Shown: in pieces, positions 17,400-26,001 of the stretch
Layout: each line of letters begins with the position of its first letter
Position numbering within the stretch: position 1 is the first letter of the stretch
Assembly (NCBI GenBank): GCA_017439555.1
Contig: JAFSIZ010000191.1
Coordinates: forward strand, 1 to 45,384
From: Oscillospiraceae bacterium
GTDB lineage: Bacteria; Bacillota; Clostridia; Oscillospirales; JAAYXM01
DNA: 45,384 nt
Direction of reading: 5' to 3'
The notes under the pieces: model-generated
The model's input: the letters and a program-made list of their open reading frames with translations, nothing else
The model's database searches: none
Told to the model about the DNA's origin: nothing
Position numbers and translations under genes: made by a program

Positions 17400-18253
17400 C
17401 TGCGCTCCCCATACCAATTACTGCGTCTTATATAATGCATCATTCCGGGGATTTCCCTCAGATGCTCAAGAAAGAATTTCTTACTGCTGACGACATCCTT
17501 CACCCTTTGCAGGATATAGCCGAAATCGTTTGTTCTTCCCTCTATCTTAAAGGAGCTGATGCCCATTCCGAGATATATTCCCATCGTGCGATGGAGCTTT
17601 CCCGGATAATTGCCGATGCGCTTTGCGCGACCGAGGCTTTTGCCCGAAAGCAACAGCTCATATTCCTTCTGGCAATAGACATTATAACATTCCTTCTGCC
17701 CGAAATGCGGAAGCAGACACTGGCGATTTGAATTGAAGCATATGCCGCCGTCTGCCACAATCTCATAATCTGCCTCGGGAACGCGGTCTATGATGTCGGC
17801 AATTTCATCCACATACAGGTCGGAGGAAAGTATGATGCGCCGCACTCCCATATCACAGAGGAGCCTTACATCCTCCGCGTTATATGTTCCCGAAAGTGTG
17901 CTTGCATGGAGCTCTGCGTTTTCAATAAACTCCGACACGCGGTATATAAGCCCATAGTCGGCAATTATTATCGCATCTGCGCCCATCTTATCGAGCTTTT
18001 TTATAAGCTCACACAGCTCATCGATTCTCTCGCCCTCGACATTGGCATTGACGGCGACAAACAGCTTTTTGCCGGCGCCGTGGATTATCCCGAGCGCCTC
18101 TTCTATCTCACCGACAGAAAAATCCGACGATTCGGGCCTTGCGCTATAGCCCGAAAGCCCGACATAGATTGCATCTGCACCGACCTCGAGCAGAGGCGCA
18201 ATATCGCTCATTCTGCCTGCAGGCGCGAGCACCTCACATCCCCCAAAACTCAT
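17396..18253 (-). CDS. U32 family protein, UbiU-type
   Basis: This 285-residue U32 protein starts CEVLAPAGRMSDIAPLLEVG and contains ADAIYVGL, ELHASTLSGTYN and a Cys-rich segment in which ICFNSNRQC has the seven-residue Cys spacing of UbiU (Cys169/Cys176), followed by ECYNVYC. It ends with FKIEGR, a U32 signature. It likely carries an iron-sulfur cluster. It is single-domain, unlike the 699-residue U32 protein at 6772. ATG 18253 has AGAGG seven bases upstream. Pairing with the following short U32-like gene and the operon's UbiA/IDI genes points to a biosynthetic hydroxylase rather than a protease; that is inference. Confidence 0.82.
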   Translation of the reverse strand: MSFGGCEVLAPAGRMSDIAPLLEVGADAIYVGLSGYSARPESSDFSVGEIEEALGIIHGAGKKLFVAVNANVEGERIDELCELIKKLDKMGADAIIIADYGLIYRVSEFIENAELHASTLSGTYNAEDVRLLCDMGVRRIILSSDLYVDEIADIIDRVPEADYEIVADGGICFNSNRQCLLPHFGQKECYNVYCQKEYELLLSGKSLGRAKRIGNYPGKLHRTMGIYLGMGISSFKIEGRTNDFGYILQRVKDVVSSKKFFLEHLREIPGMMHYIRRSNWYGERR

Positions 18254-18265
18254 TTCCATACCTCT

Positions 18266-19633
18266 TTATTCATCACAAAATATTTCTCTGAACACGCGCA
18301 GATATTCAAGACACAAATAATAATCGAGCTCAGACTCGCCCGGCCCGTATTTATATGAGATGCGGAATCCCGGATCATAAAACGGGTTTGTCTCCTGTAC
18401 TCTGCGGACAAATGCCGCCTCTTCCTCCTCATCCGCAAACAGCGCACAGAGAGAGGAGCTGCCCGGCAGCTTCTCTATCAGACTTCTGATTTTATCATCA
18501 AAGAAAGCATCGCACATCTGCCTTTGTCTGATTTTCGATGTTCCGTTTTCCTCATATATCTCAGCGCCGAGGCGGAGCATATCGCCGTCTGTAAACGGAT
18601 AGATCCCCGAAATACCGAAGGCATCGAGCATCAGCACACTTTTTTTGAGCACGACCATTGTGCCCAGCTCATATGGGTGTTTTATATAATCCGTGAGATA
18701 ATCCGGCTCTTTTAAATCATAGAAATTGCGGTTGAACACCTGATCTGCACATTCACCGAGCAGAACGCAGGAAACGCCGTTTTGAGAAAGCAGCTTTGCA
18801 AGCTCATATTGAAGAAATACGCCGCGCTCATAAACGCTGCCCTCGAGAATCCGCACAATGCTTTCAAGCTCGCCGAGCGTGTTGCGCGTGACATATGCCG
18901 TCTCAAGGCTTGTCTCTTCCGCCGCATCGCATATGCGCGCAGCGGCGGCCGTCTCGTCCTGTCCGCGGCTTCCGCCTATCGAAAAGGCGCGCGCCTTCTT
19001 TCCGCTCTGCCTCAGGACATGGAGAATGAGATTTGAATCATAGCCGCCCGAAACCGCGATGTTCAGGGCACTGTCATTCCTTTCTGCAAGCGCGATATAG
19101 CGGCCTATTATGACGCGTTCAAGCTCATAAAGCTCAGCCGTTCCGATATTCTTCGGCGCGGCCGTGAACCTCTCAAAGGAGCAGACCCTGAGCCTTCCGC
19201 CCTCGATTCTGAGATACTCATCCGCGAGAAGCTTATATACGCCGCAGATGAGCGTATCTCTTGTGCGGATGAAGCCGTTGTAGATAAACTCACAGACAAT
19301 GTCGTGATTATCATTGAAGCGGCACGCGATGCCGAGCTTTGAAAGCAGCTTTATTGATGTGAACACATAGGTCTTTCCCCCGTGCTCCATATAGAATACT
19401 GTCTTGTTGCCGCCGAGCCTGCTTTGAATCACGCGGCAGACGCCTTCGCGCTTTTCAAACTCAACTGCAATGAAGGCTCCTGCAAGGCTCTCGCGCAGGT
19501 CGGAGAAGGCAGAGCCGTCCGTTATGCCAAAGATATATATGCATTTGTCATCGCGCTCAAAAACCCTTTCGCCTTCACAATGCAGAAATCGGGGAGCGGC
19601 GTTTTCGCTTATCTCCAACAAAAAATCAATCAC
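18266..19633 (-). CDS. Asparagine-synthetase-like adenylating ligase lacking a glutaminase Cys
   Basis: The protein has 455 residues. The C-terminal half is an Asn_synthase/PP-loop domain with AVSGGYDSN (SGGYDS at 195-200) and LLGECADQVF. The N-terminal half keeps the beta-rich shape of class II glutaminase domains (GDNK-like SRLGGNKTVFY) but has no Cys at position 2, so glutamine hydrolysis is unlikely. Such proteins form amide bonds with other amines, for example beta-lactam and lasso-peptide cyclases. The start is GTG 19633, the first possible codon after an in-frame TGA, and overlaps by 4 bases the stop of an 18-codon ORF. A substrate with a carboxylate and an amine is implied but unknown. 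Confidence 0.82.
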   Translation of the reverse strand: MIDFLLEISENAAPRFLHCEGERVFERDDKCIYIFGITDGSAFSDLRESLAGAFIAVEFEKREGVCRVIQSRLGGNKTVFYMEHGGKTYVFTSIKLLSKLGIACRFNDNHDIVCEFIYNGFIRTRDTLICGVYKLLADEYLRIEGGRLRVCSFERFTAAPKNIGTAELYELERVIIGRYIALAERNDSALNIAVSGGYDSNLILHVLRQSGKKARAFSIGGSRGQDETAAAARICDAAEETSLETAYVTRNTLGELESIVRILEGSVYERGVFLQYELAKLLSQNGVSCVLLGECADQVFNRNFYDLKEPDYLTDYIKHPYELGTMVVLKKSVLMLDAFGISGIYPFTDGDMLRLGAEIYEENGTSKIRQRQMCDAFFDDKIRSLIEKLPGSSSLCALFADEEEEAAFVRRVQETNPFYDPGFRISYKYGPGESELDYYLCLEYLRVFREIFCDE

Positions 19634-19686
19634 GTCTCGTCAGCCTGCCTTACCTTGTCTGTAAAATATTTTCTGTATTCCTGCAT
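19630..19686 (-). CDS. Possible 18-residue leader or precursor peptide ORF
   Basis: In the only sizeable gap of the operon an ATG (19686) opens an 18-codon ORF beginning MQEYRKYFTDKV, ending in TGA that overlaps the GTG start of the asparagine-synthetase-like gene (GTGA). An AAGGA lies about 11 bases upstream. The peptide is charged, without Cys. It may just ensure translational coupling, or be a tiny substrate; both are inference, and a chance ORF is possible at this length. Confidence 0.4.
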   Translation of the reverse strand: MQEYRKYFTDKVRQADET

Positions 19687-19713
19687 ATTTATAACATTCC
19701 TTTTTGCGCGGCG

Positions 19714-20787
19714 CTATTCTTCGCCGTTGATGAGCATCGTCAGCTCGCCTGTGCAGAGCAGCCAGCAGCCCGGGCAGCGGCACTGCGCCATACGCTTTCT
19801 CAGCTCCGTATATTTTTCGCCATACCATATATCGGAAAGCGAGTTGTCCTTCAGGTTATCGACAGGGCCGAAGCTTCCGCTCCAGCAGGGCAGCACGTTT
19901 TCATATGCGTCAACATAGACCGTTGCATAGCCTGCAAGGCAGCTATAGCCATCGGGAAGTATTTTCCCTTCGTTCATAAACGCCTTGAAATGGCGCAGAA
20001 ATGCGATAGAATTTGCAATCAGATATCCCTCACGCTTCATTTCAATCAGCCTGTCGGTAACGCGGTTTGCCTCATCGGCATCAAACTCTGCAAGCTCATC
20101 GCGCATATGTGAGGTAAACCTGTGGTATGGGCTGAACTGAACGGATATTCCCTTTGCGGAAAAGTGCCTTACCATATCCTCCATCTGCCCGATGTTCTTC
20201 GCCGTGATTACAGGCGTTATATGAAGCCTGACGCTCTCATCCTTTTCCATAAGCCTGCGCACCGCCTCAATGCCCTCAAGCACCGGGGTGAGCGGCGTTC
20301 TTCTCTGCGCGAAATAATCGTGCTCGTCAAGCGAATCGAGCGAGATGACGAAATAGCGCAGGCCGCTTTCATAGAGAGACTGCGCCCTTTCCTTCAGCAG
20401 ACATCCGTTTGTGAGAAGCGCCGGCACAATACGATGAGCCGTTATCCTTCTGACGATTTGTTCTATATCGTTTCTCACAAGAGGCTCGCCTCCGCTGAGG
20501 CTTATCGCCCTGATGCCGAGCGCGGCCGCATCGTCGATGATTTTCTCAAGGTTTCCAAGCGGAATTTCCTGCTTTTGCTCCTTGTCCGCCCTGCTCCTTG
20601 CGTGTTTGCAATAGACGCAATCGGAGTTGCAATAGTTTGTGATTTTCATCATCATATATTGCGGTGGCATATCGACAAGCTCTTTTCCGAGCTCCGCTCT
20701 GATTGATGCTCTCGCCGCATCAAAGCCGACACCCTTTTCACCGAACAACATCTCTTTGATGTCGTCCACATAATCATATATGGTCAT
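19714..20787 (-). CDS. Radical SAM/SPASM enzyme
   Basis: The protein has 357 residues. CNSDCVYC places the three [4Fe-4S] ligands at Cys53, 57 and 60, and SGGEP follows at 98-102. A C-terminal Cys set (283, 301, 336, 338, 341, 345) is the SPASM domain binding auxiliary clusters. SPASM enzymes act on peptides or on small and sugar substrates. ATG 20787 has AAAGGA 8 bases before it. It is one of three SPASM-type proteins in consecutive genes and is the closest to the classical GGEP architecture. Confidence 0.93.
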   Translation of the reverse strand: MTIYDYVDDIKEMLFGEKGVGFDAARASIRAELGKELVDMPPQYMMMKITNYCNSDCVYCKHARSRADKEQKQEIPLGNLEKIIDDAAALGIRAISLSGGEPLVRNDIEQIVRRITAHRIVPALLTNGCLLKERAQSLYESGLRYFVISLDSLDEHDYFAQRRTPLTPVLEGIEAVRRLMEKDESVRLHITPVITAKNIGQMEDMVRHFSAKGISVQFSPYHRFTSHMRDELAEFDADEANRVTDRLIEMKREGYLIANSIAFLRHFKAFMNEGKILPDGYSCLAGYATVYVDAYENVLPCWSGSFGPVDNLKDNSLSDIWYGEKYTELRKRMAQCRCPGCWLLCTGELTMLINGEE

Positions 20788-20810
20788 TTTCCCAATCCTT
20801 TCAAACGCCG

Positions 20811-21959
20811 TCAGAAAACAGGGTTTTTTATCCAGCAGCAGCTCTCACACCATTTCGGGAGCTTCCCCTTCATCATGGCAAGGCGAAGCTTTTTATAGAG
20901 CGGGCCGTTCCATATTTCGGAAAAGCTCTGTTCCATAAGATTTCCATAGCGGTGTATCGGGTCATAGCAGCAGGTGGTCATATTGCCCGAAAGGTCGATA
21001 TAGCATCGCTCTGCCGCCCATCTGCACATAGCTCCGCAGTCATATGTGTTCTGCTCAAGCTCCTCTTCCCTGACCAGCTCGCTCAGATATTGCCGCGAAA
21101 GCTCATCGCGCCTTTGCTCCGCTCTCAATATTCTTTCGCGAGAGAGAGTTTCCTCCTCTTCGATTTCCCGAAGCTCTTTTTTTGCGTCTCCCTCTTCCGA
21201 AGGAATCGCAGGAAGCTGAAGCTCTATGCCGAGCCTTTGCGCCTCCTCCTTTGCCGCTCTTGCATTTGCGGCAAGGGTTTGCGGATACAGCCCGGGCGCA
21301 TCGCGGAAGTTTCCGATAACAGGGTTTACCCCGAGCGGATGAAAGCGTACGGAAGCAAAACCGTTATCTGCCGCAAAGCGCACAAGCGCCGCCATATTCC
21401 CGAGGTTATGGCGCATCAGCACGCAATCAAGATTCTTGCGAAGCTTCGGCGCAACGCGGTTGAGTTTTCTGAGATTATCTGTAAACACATCAAAGGAGAG
21501 CCCTCTCCTTATCGTTTCAAAAAGCGCCTTTTCAGAGCCGTCACACGAGACGTTGATGAAGGAGAACCCGTCTTTGAGATATTCCCAGACGTTGTCGGGA
21601 ATCACGGTCAGGTTCGTGTTCGTGCCGATGCTGACACCATATTTGCGGAACAGCGCGAGCGATTTATCTATATCCGCACAGAGGAACGGCTCACCGTCGC
21701 CGTTGAGCATAACCGTCTCCGCATATCTGAGGATATCCTCAAGCGCACAGAGAACCCCGACATCAAGGTCACGGCAGCCGCGGTTGGCTGTATAGAGGTG
21801 ATTGCACATAATGCACCTTGCGTTACAGCGCGTCGTGTGTTCTATCTGGAGATAGCGCGGAAAGAAGGAGACCGAGCCGTCCCAGTCCGCAGGCGGTGCG
21901 CTCTCTTCAAATTCGCGAATACGGCGCAGGTTTTCGCGCTTTTCTTGTTCAAAAATCAT
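20811..21959 (-). CDS. Radical SAM/SPASM enzyme, second
   Basis: The protein has 382 residues. CNARCIMC has its Cys at 45, 49 and 52; the second motif is NGDGEP instead of GGEP; the SPASM Cys set lies near the C-terminus (YDCGAMC, ERC, TTCCYDPI, WCESCC). The start is ATG 21959, with GGAG six bases upstream, one base after the stop of the preceding gene. The overall plan with long SPASM and GDGEP matches that of its upstream neighbour, so the two are probably paralogues. The substrate is unknown. Confidence 0.92.
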   Translation of the reverse strand: MIFEQEKRENLRRIREFEESAPPADWDGSVSFFPRYLQIEHTTRCNARCIMCNHLYTANRGCRDLDVGVLCALEDILRYAETVMLNGDGEPFLCADIDKSLALFRKYGVSIGTNTNLTVIPDNVWEYLKDGFSFINVSCDGSEKALFETIRRGLSFDVFTDNLRKLNRVAPKLRKNLDCVLMRHNLGNMAALVRFAADNGFASVRFHPLGVNPVIGNFRDAPGLYPQTLAANARAAKEEAQRLGIELQLPAIPSEEGDAKKELREIEEEETLSRERILRAEQRRDELSRQYLSELVREEELEQNTYDCGAMCRWAAERCYIDLSGNMTTCCYDPIHRYGNLMEQSFSEIWNGPLYKKLRLAMMKGKLPKWCESCCWIKNPVF

Positions 21960-21960
21960 A

Positions 21961-23481
21961 TCATTCTCCAAGCATAGCTATCATTTTCTGCTTTTGCTGA
22001 CGTTTAAGCTCCGAATCCTGATAGAAATCGGGCTGTATTTCCACATCGAGATATTTAAGCTCGCCGCCCTCTATCATTCCGCATTTGAGGCAGGCCTCGG
22101 GAAGATAGCCCGAATAGAATATTTCCCTGCTCTTTTGCATCAGCGGCGCATTCCACACAGAGAGAAAGCCGCCGTCACTGCACACGTTGCCTGCGCGGTA
22201 TATAAGATTTCTGCAGCAGAGCGAGATATCGCCGTGGAGATTTGTATAACAGCTCTTGAGAAGCCAATCGCAGACGCCCGAGCATTTCACCTTCGTCGCT
22301 ACCGTCGTGTTCTGCTCCTGGCTGTTTTCGGCAATATAGTCCTCTGCGATTTTCGCAATCCTCATCATCTCCCGCTCTTCCTCCTCGCTCTTCCAGAACG
22401 GAATACTCTGCATACGGGAGAGCTCCTCTTCTATTTCCCCGAAGGTGATGCTGCGGTTGAGCGATGCGGCATTTGCGACAACGATTCTCACGCCGAGCTC
22501 CTCGCCCTTTTCAAGCGCCTTGACGGAATAATATTCCGCGACCTTCGGCCAGTTGAGCATAACATCCTGCATATTTCCGATGATAAGGCTCGGGTTGAGG
22601 TTTAAAAATACGACCTGGTCGATGCCGACGCTGTGTGCCAGCTCGACGAGCTGCGGCATCTCACAGACATTCTGGCGCATCATTACCATCGACATAATCT
22701 TTTTGACGTGTGGCGCGCGCTCCTTCAGCAGGCGGAGATTTCCGATGACCTTCTCAAACGACATTCCGATGCGGATTCTTTCATAGGTCTCCTTCGTCGC
22801 CCCATCGACGGAAATTGCGAGCCATTCAAAATCCCTTCCGATATATTCGATGAGCTCGTCATCGAGCACCGACATATTCGTGTTTGCAACGATCCTGTTG
22901 CCATAGCCGACATACATATCTATCTGCTGTTTTAAATATTTGCTTATAAACGGCTCGCCGATGCCGTTGAGGTTTATGCGGCGGCTGAGCTGTATGGCGT
23001 CGCGCATATGCTCAAGCGTCTCCATACTCAGAAGCTCCGCTTTTTTGTTGTGGGAATGATAGTGCTCACACATAATGCATCTGCTGTTGCAATAGTTTGT
23101 GGACTCTATCTGAAAAAAATCGGGGTATGACCTGTTGACTGTGTTTTTGCAAAGGAAATCAATGTCACACAGAACCTCGTTTATGTCCTTTGCGGTCTCC
23201 CAGTCGCCGCGGTTTATATATTCCGCTCTTTCGCCGACGAGCGCATCGGCATCAGCGACGGCATATATGCGCCCCTTGAAATATATGTATACAGACTCAA
23301 AGTGTGAGGTTTCGTCCTTTTTGAGCTTCGGCACGAGCTCATGATCGACAACCAGCGCAGCTCCGCCGCGCGAGAGCTCCTCATATCCGACAGACTCTGC
23401 CTTCTCTGACGGAAAGCGCACACTCATCGCCGCGAAAAGCTCATCACGGCTGTTTTCCTGACAATAAATCAATATGCTCAT
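21961..23481 (-). CDS. Radical SAM/SPASM enzyme with N-terminal extra domain
   Basis: The protein has 506 residues. About 120 N-terminal residues form a separate domain (starting MSILIYCQENS, with YIYFKGRIYAVAD) that I do not recognise. Then comes CNSRCIMC (Cys131, 135, 138), GIGEP, and a C-terminal SPASM Cys set (CSGVC, SCYTNL, LCCRN, CLKCG). The start ATG 23481 overlaps the upstream UbiA gene stop by 4 bases and has GAGG 4 bases before it; longer frames have no ribosome site. Its tight coupling to UbiA suggests that both act on the same intermediate. Confidence 0.92.
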   Translation of the reverse strand: MSILIYCQENSRDELFAAMSVRFPSEKAESVGYEELSRGGAALVVDHELVPKLKKDETSHFESVYIYFKGRIYAVADADALVGERAEYINRGDWETAKDINEVLCDIDFLCKNTVNRSYPDFFQIESTNYCNSRCIMCEHYHSHNKKAELLSMETLEHMRDAIQLSRRINLNGIGEPFISKYLKQQIDMYVGYGNRIVANTNMSVLDDELIEYIGRDFEWLAISVDGATKETYERIRIGMSFEKVIGNLRLLKERAPHVKKIMSMVMMRQNVCEMPQLVELAHSVGIDQVVFLNLNPSLIIGNMQDVMLNWPKVAEYYSVKALEKGEELGVRIVVANAASLNRSITFGEIEEELSRMQSIPFWKSEEEEREMMRIAKIAEDYIAENSQEQNTTVATKVKCSGVCDWLLKSCYTNLHGDISLCCRNLIYRAGNVCSDGGFLSVWNAPLMQKSREIFYSGYLPEACLKCGMIEGGELKYLDVEIQPDFYQDSELKRQQKQKMIAMLGE

Positions 23482-24500
23482 AAATCCTCTGCTCCCTTCT
23501 GTTTTTCCCTCGAAAGCTTTGATTTCACAAAAACGGCCGCGATACCGAGCTTTATCTTCATCATACTGTAGCAGCAGATGAGGATGAACAGGGAAAAAAG
23601 CCCCGCCCATCTGTTTATTTTCATCATACACAGCCCGAACATAAACGGCATTATCGCATTGAGGAACGCCTCGAGCGGCACGGAATCAAACGAAACGATC
23701 CAATCCTTCTTCGCATAGACATTGAGCACCATCCAGATGCAGAACTCGAGCGCGATATTGAACATCACGCCTGCGAGAATGATTGCCTTATGCGCCGCAA
23801 ACAGCGGTATCATAAGCAGCAGACAGCAGATGCCCTCCGATATTGCGAGAGCTATCACAAACCTTCTGATATTTACCCGGCCGTCTGCTACAAACGTGTG
23901 TGTGCCGCTGAGCCTATCGTTCTCGCGGTCTGTATACTGATGGATGAGAATATATCTCAGCCCGTCAAAGAACGAGAGAACAAACCATATAATCCACACA
24001 AAGGCATTCGTCCCGTCGAACCCGAAGAACAGGAACAGGGGTGTGAGCGGCAGGCAATGCTGCGCGACAGAGCATTGTATGAGACCGAGCACTCCGCGCT
24101 CCTTGAAGCGTATTCCCGGTATTGAATATGCAACGCCCATAAATGTCGTCACTATGATAAGCGCCGCGCACAAAAGCTTGTTTTCCGCGCAGAGCATAAT
24201 CGGAATATCGCCGATAAGCGCCATAATCACAAACGACAGCCATATGACAGGGCGCGGAAGGCTTGCAATTACCTTTTTCTTTCCGACCTTCATATCCGCT
24301 TCCATATCCGAAAAATCGTTTGCGACATAGCTTATCGCCGCAAGCATCGACAGAAACAGGAAATAGGCGCCGAGGATTTTTGCTGCATCATATATGCCGA
24401 CATTGCCGAGGCACATGAAATATGCCGCGACGCCGAGCATCATCGTCACCTTTGAGCTTATCCATTCATCGATGCGGAGATATCTGAAAAGATTTTTCAT
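23478..24500 (-). CDS. UbiA family prenyltransferase
   Basis: This 340-residue polytopic membrane protein has about eight or nine hydrophobic segments. Both Asp-rich motifs that bind Mg-diphosphate are present: NDFSDMEAD at 61-69 and YTDREND at 189-195. UbiA enzymes transfer a prenyl group to aromatic acids, quinone precursors, glycerol phosphates or sugar phosphates. The acceptor is not predictable. It overlaps idi by 4 bases upstream and the SPASM gene by 4 bases downstream. This coupling to an isoprenoid isomerase strongly suggests a prenyl-transfer step in the pathway. Confidence 0.93.
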   Translation of the reverse strand: MKNLFRYLRIDEWISSKVTMMLGVAAYFMCLGNVGIYDAAKILGAYFLFLSMLAAISYVANDFSDMEADMKVGKKKVIASLPRPVIWLSFVIMALIGDIPIMLCAENKLLCAALIIVTTFMGVAYSIPGIRFKERGVLGLIQCSVAQHCLPLTPLFLFFGFDGTNAFVWIIWFVLSFFDGLRYILIHQYTDRENDRLSGTHTFVADGRVNIRRFVIALAISEGICCLLLMIPLFAAHKAIILAGVMFNIALEFCIWMVLNVYAKKDWIVSFDSVPLEAFLNAIMPFMFGLCMMKINRWAGLFSLFILICCYSMMKIKLGIAAVFVKSKLSREKQKGAEDL

Positions 24501-25015
24501 CCTCTCTCCCCCTCAACGAGCTTTATGACCCGGGGCGCAGCTATGAGAAACCAGCTTGAATACCTCTCGGGATGGGTGACAAGCTCGTCTCCCAGCTTCC
24601 CGATATCAATCCACCTGTATTCCGAAGCCTCTTCCTCATTCAGCGAAACAGGGCCGTCATAGCTTCCGAGAAGCACGTGGTCAAATTCATATTCATAGAG
24701 GTTTTCGGCAAAGGCCGTCCTATAGGTGAAGCTGAACACCTCTTTTACCTCACAGTCGATCCCGAGCTCCTCCGCCATCCTGCGATGAACGGCACACTCA
24801 AGCGTCTCACCCTTTCTCGGATGTGAGCAGCAGGCATTTGCCCAGAGGCCGCCCGAATGATATTTGTTGACGTTGCGCTTCTGAATAAGCATTTTGTTGC
24901 CGTTTACGAGAAACACGGAAAAGGCGCGGTGGAGCAGACCCTTTTCGTGGGCATATGCCTTTTCCGCAGAGCCGATTTCCCTGTCATATATATCTACAAG
25001 AATCAGTTCATCCAT
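24497..25015 (-). CDS. idi: Isopentenyl-diphosphate delta-isomerase, type I
   Basis: This 172-residue Nudix-fold enzyme converts IPP to DMAPP, providing the allylic primer for chain elongation. WANACCSHPRKG contains the catalytic Cys63 (aligned with E. coli Cys67), with His29 in GLLHRAFSV; AVHRRMAEELG is the Nudix-like helix, and YEYEFDHV holds the metal/acid Glu pair (108, 110). Type I is less common than type II in Firmicutes. It overlaps the APH-like kinase gene by 8 bases and UbiA by 4. Confidence 0.95.
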   Translation of the reverse strand: MDELILVDIYDREIGSAEKAYAHEKGLLHRAFSVFLVNGNKMLIQKRNVNKYHSGGLWANACCSHPRKGETLECAVHRRMAEELGIDCEVKEVFSFTYRTAFAENLYEYEFDHVLLGSYDGPVSLNEEEASEYRWIDIGKLGDELVTHPERYSSWFLIAAPRVIKLVEGERG

Positions 25016-25970
25016 TTATCTGTCCCTTTTCCTCTTTCTCCATCTGTGTCCACCAATGCGGAACGGGGTTTTCATAGTTATCGAATACCTCGATGAAGTT
25101 GTTTGCCTGATTGACGATCATCTTCCCCGTTTTGTCATATTTATATATCGCATAATCGAGAAGCTTCATTATGCTGAAATAGAGGTTTGTTTTCCAGAAT
25201 TCAAGCGGAACTCCGCCGCCGAAATATGCTTTTATCAGCGCATAGGAAAACGGTCTGTATTTCGCCTCAGACATTACCGTGAGATAGGTAAAATCAGCAA
25301 AGGCATCGTTGAAGGTTCCCGAATCGAAATCATAGATATAGAGGTTATCGGGCGTGAGGATGAAATTCTCAGGTCTTACATCGTTGTGAACAATGCAGGC
25401 GCGCTCCTCGGATATGAGGCCCGCGTTTTCCTCAAGATAGGCAATGGCCTTGTCCATACCCGAAAAATCAATGCCGCACTGCCTTATTTTCTCTCTCAGC
25501 GCATCCGCCGTCCTCGTTACCCACGGCGCAATCCTTGCTCCGTTCTGCGCCAGAGCCGCTGTCACGAATTCCTGATGATGCACGGAATACAAAAGCCTTC
25601 CGAGCCTTTCTCCGTATTCCTTCATAAGCTCCGGCTTTTCCGAAAACACGGAGTTGAGCTGCTCGCCCGATATCCATTCCGTGAGCGTGACCACATGGCA
25701 GTTTATAAAGCCATAGCGCACAGGCCCGAGCACACACGGGTCCTTGCTGCGCATCATCGCAAGCGCCTGATACCAGGCAACTCTTGCGCGGTTGCTTTCG
25801 TCTTTTTCAAGGTTGCCTTCAATGACCTTCAAGATATAATCACTGCCCTCGCAGGATACCTTTACCTTGATATCATAGGAGCGGCCGCCGCTCACCTCGG
25901 CAAGCGTATACGGCTTTCCCTCAAAGCATTCCTCAAGAAAAGGAATATATTCCGCTATCTTTTCCCTCAT
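25008..25970 (-). CDS. Aminoglycoside-phosphotransferase-fold kinase
   Basis: This 320-residue APH/choline-kinase-like protein has Lys48 in ILKVI, the catalytic loop VHNDVRPEN (His195, Asp197, Asn202) and metal-binding DFDSG (Asp214). Such kinases phosphorylate aminoglycosides, choline, homoserine or other small hydroxyl substrates. In this operon it is more likely to act on a biosynthetic intermediate than to confer resistance. An 8-base overlap with idi places it in the prenyl block. ATG 25970 is preceded by AAGGGG. Confidence 0.9.
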   Translation of the reverse strand: MREKIAEYIPFLEECFEGKPYTLAEVSGGRSYDIKVKVSCEGSDYILKVIEGNLEKDESNRARVAWYQALAMMRSKDPCVLGPVRYGFINCHVVTLTEWISGEQLNSVFSEKPELMKEYGERLGRLLYSVHHQEFVTAALAQNGARIAPWVTRTADALREKIRQCGIDFSGMDKAIAYLEENAGLISEERACIVHNDVRPENFILTPDNLYIYDFDSGTFNDAFADFTYLTVMSEAKYRPFSYALIKAYFGGGVPLEFWKTNLYFSIMKLLDYAIYKYDKTGKMIVNQANNFIEVFDNYENPVPHWWTQMEKEEKGQING

Positions 25971-26001
25971 TTCTCATTTCCCCTTATGATTTTTGCGGCT
26001 T

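Noticed and set aside
19714-23481. A RiPP cluster with a standard precursor peptide
   Set aside because: SPASM enzymes invite this reading, but I found no precursor with a leader and Cys- or Gly-rich core, and the 18-codon ORF is too short to support it alone.
25008-25970. Aminoglycoside resistance gene
   Set aside because: The APH fold alone does not show resistance; the overlap with idi and the operon context point to a biosynthetic kinase.
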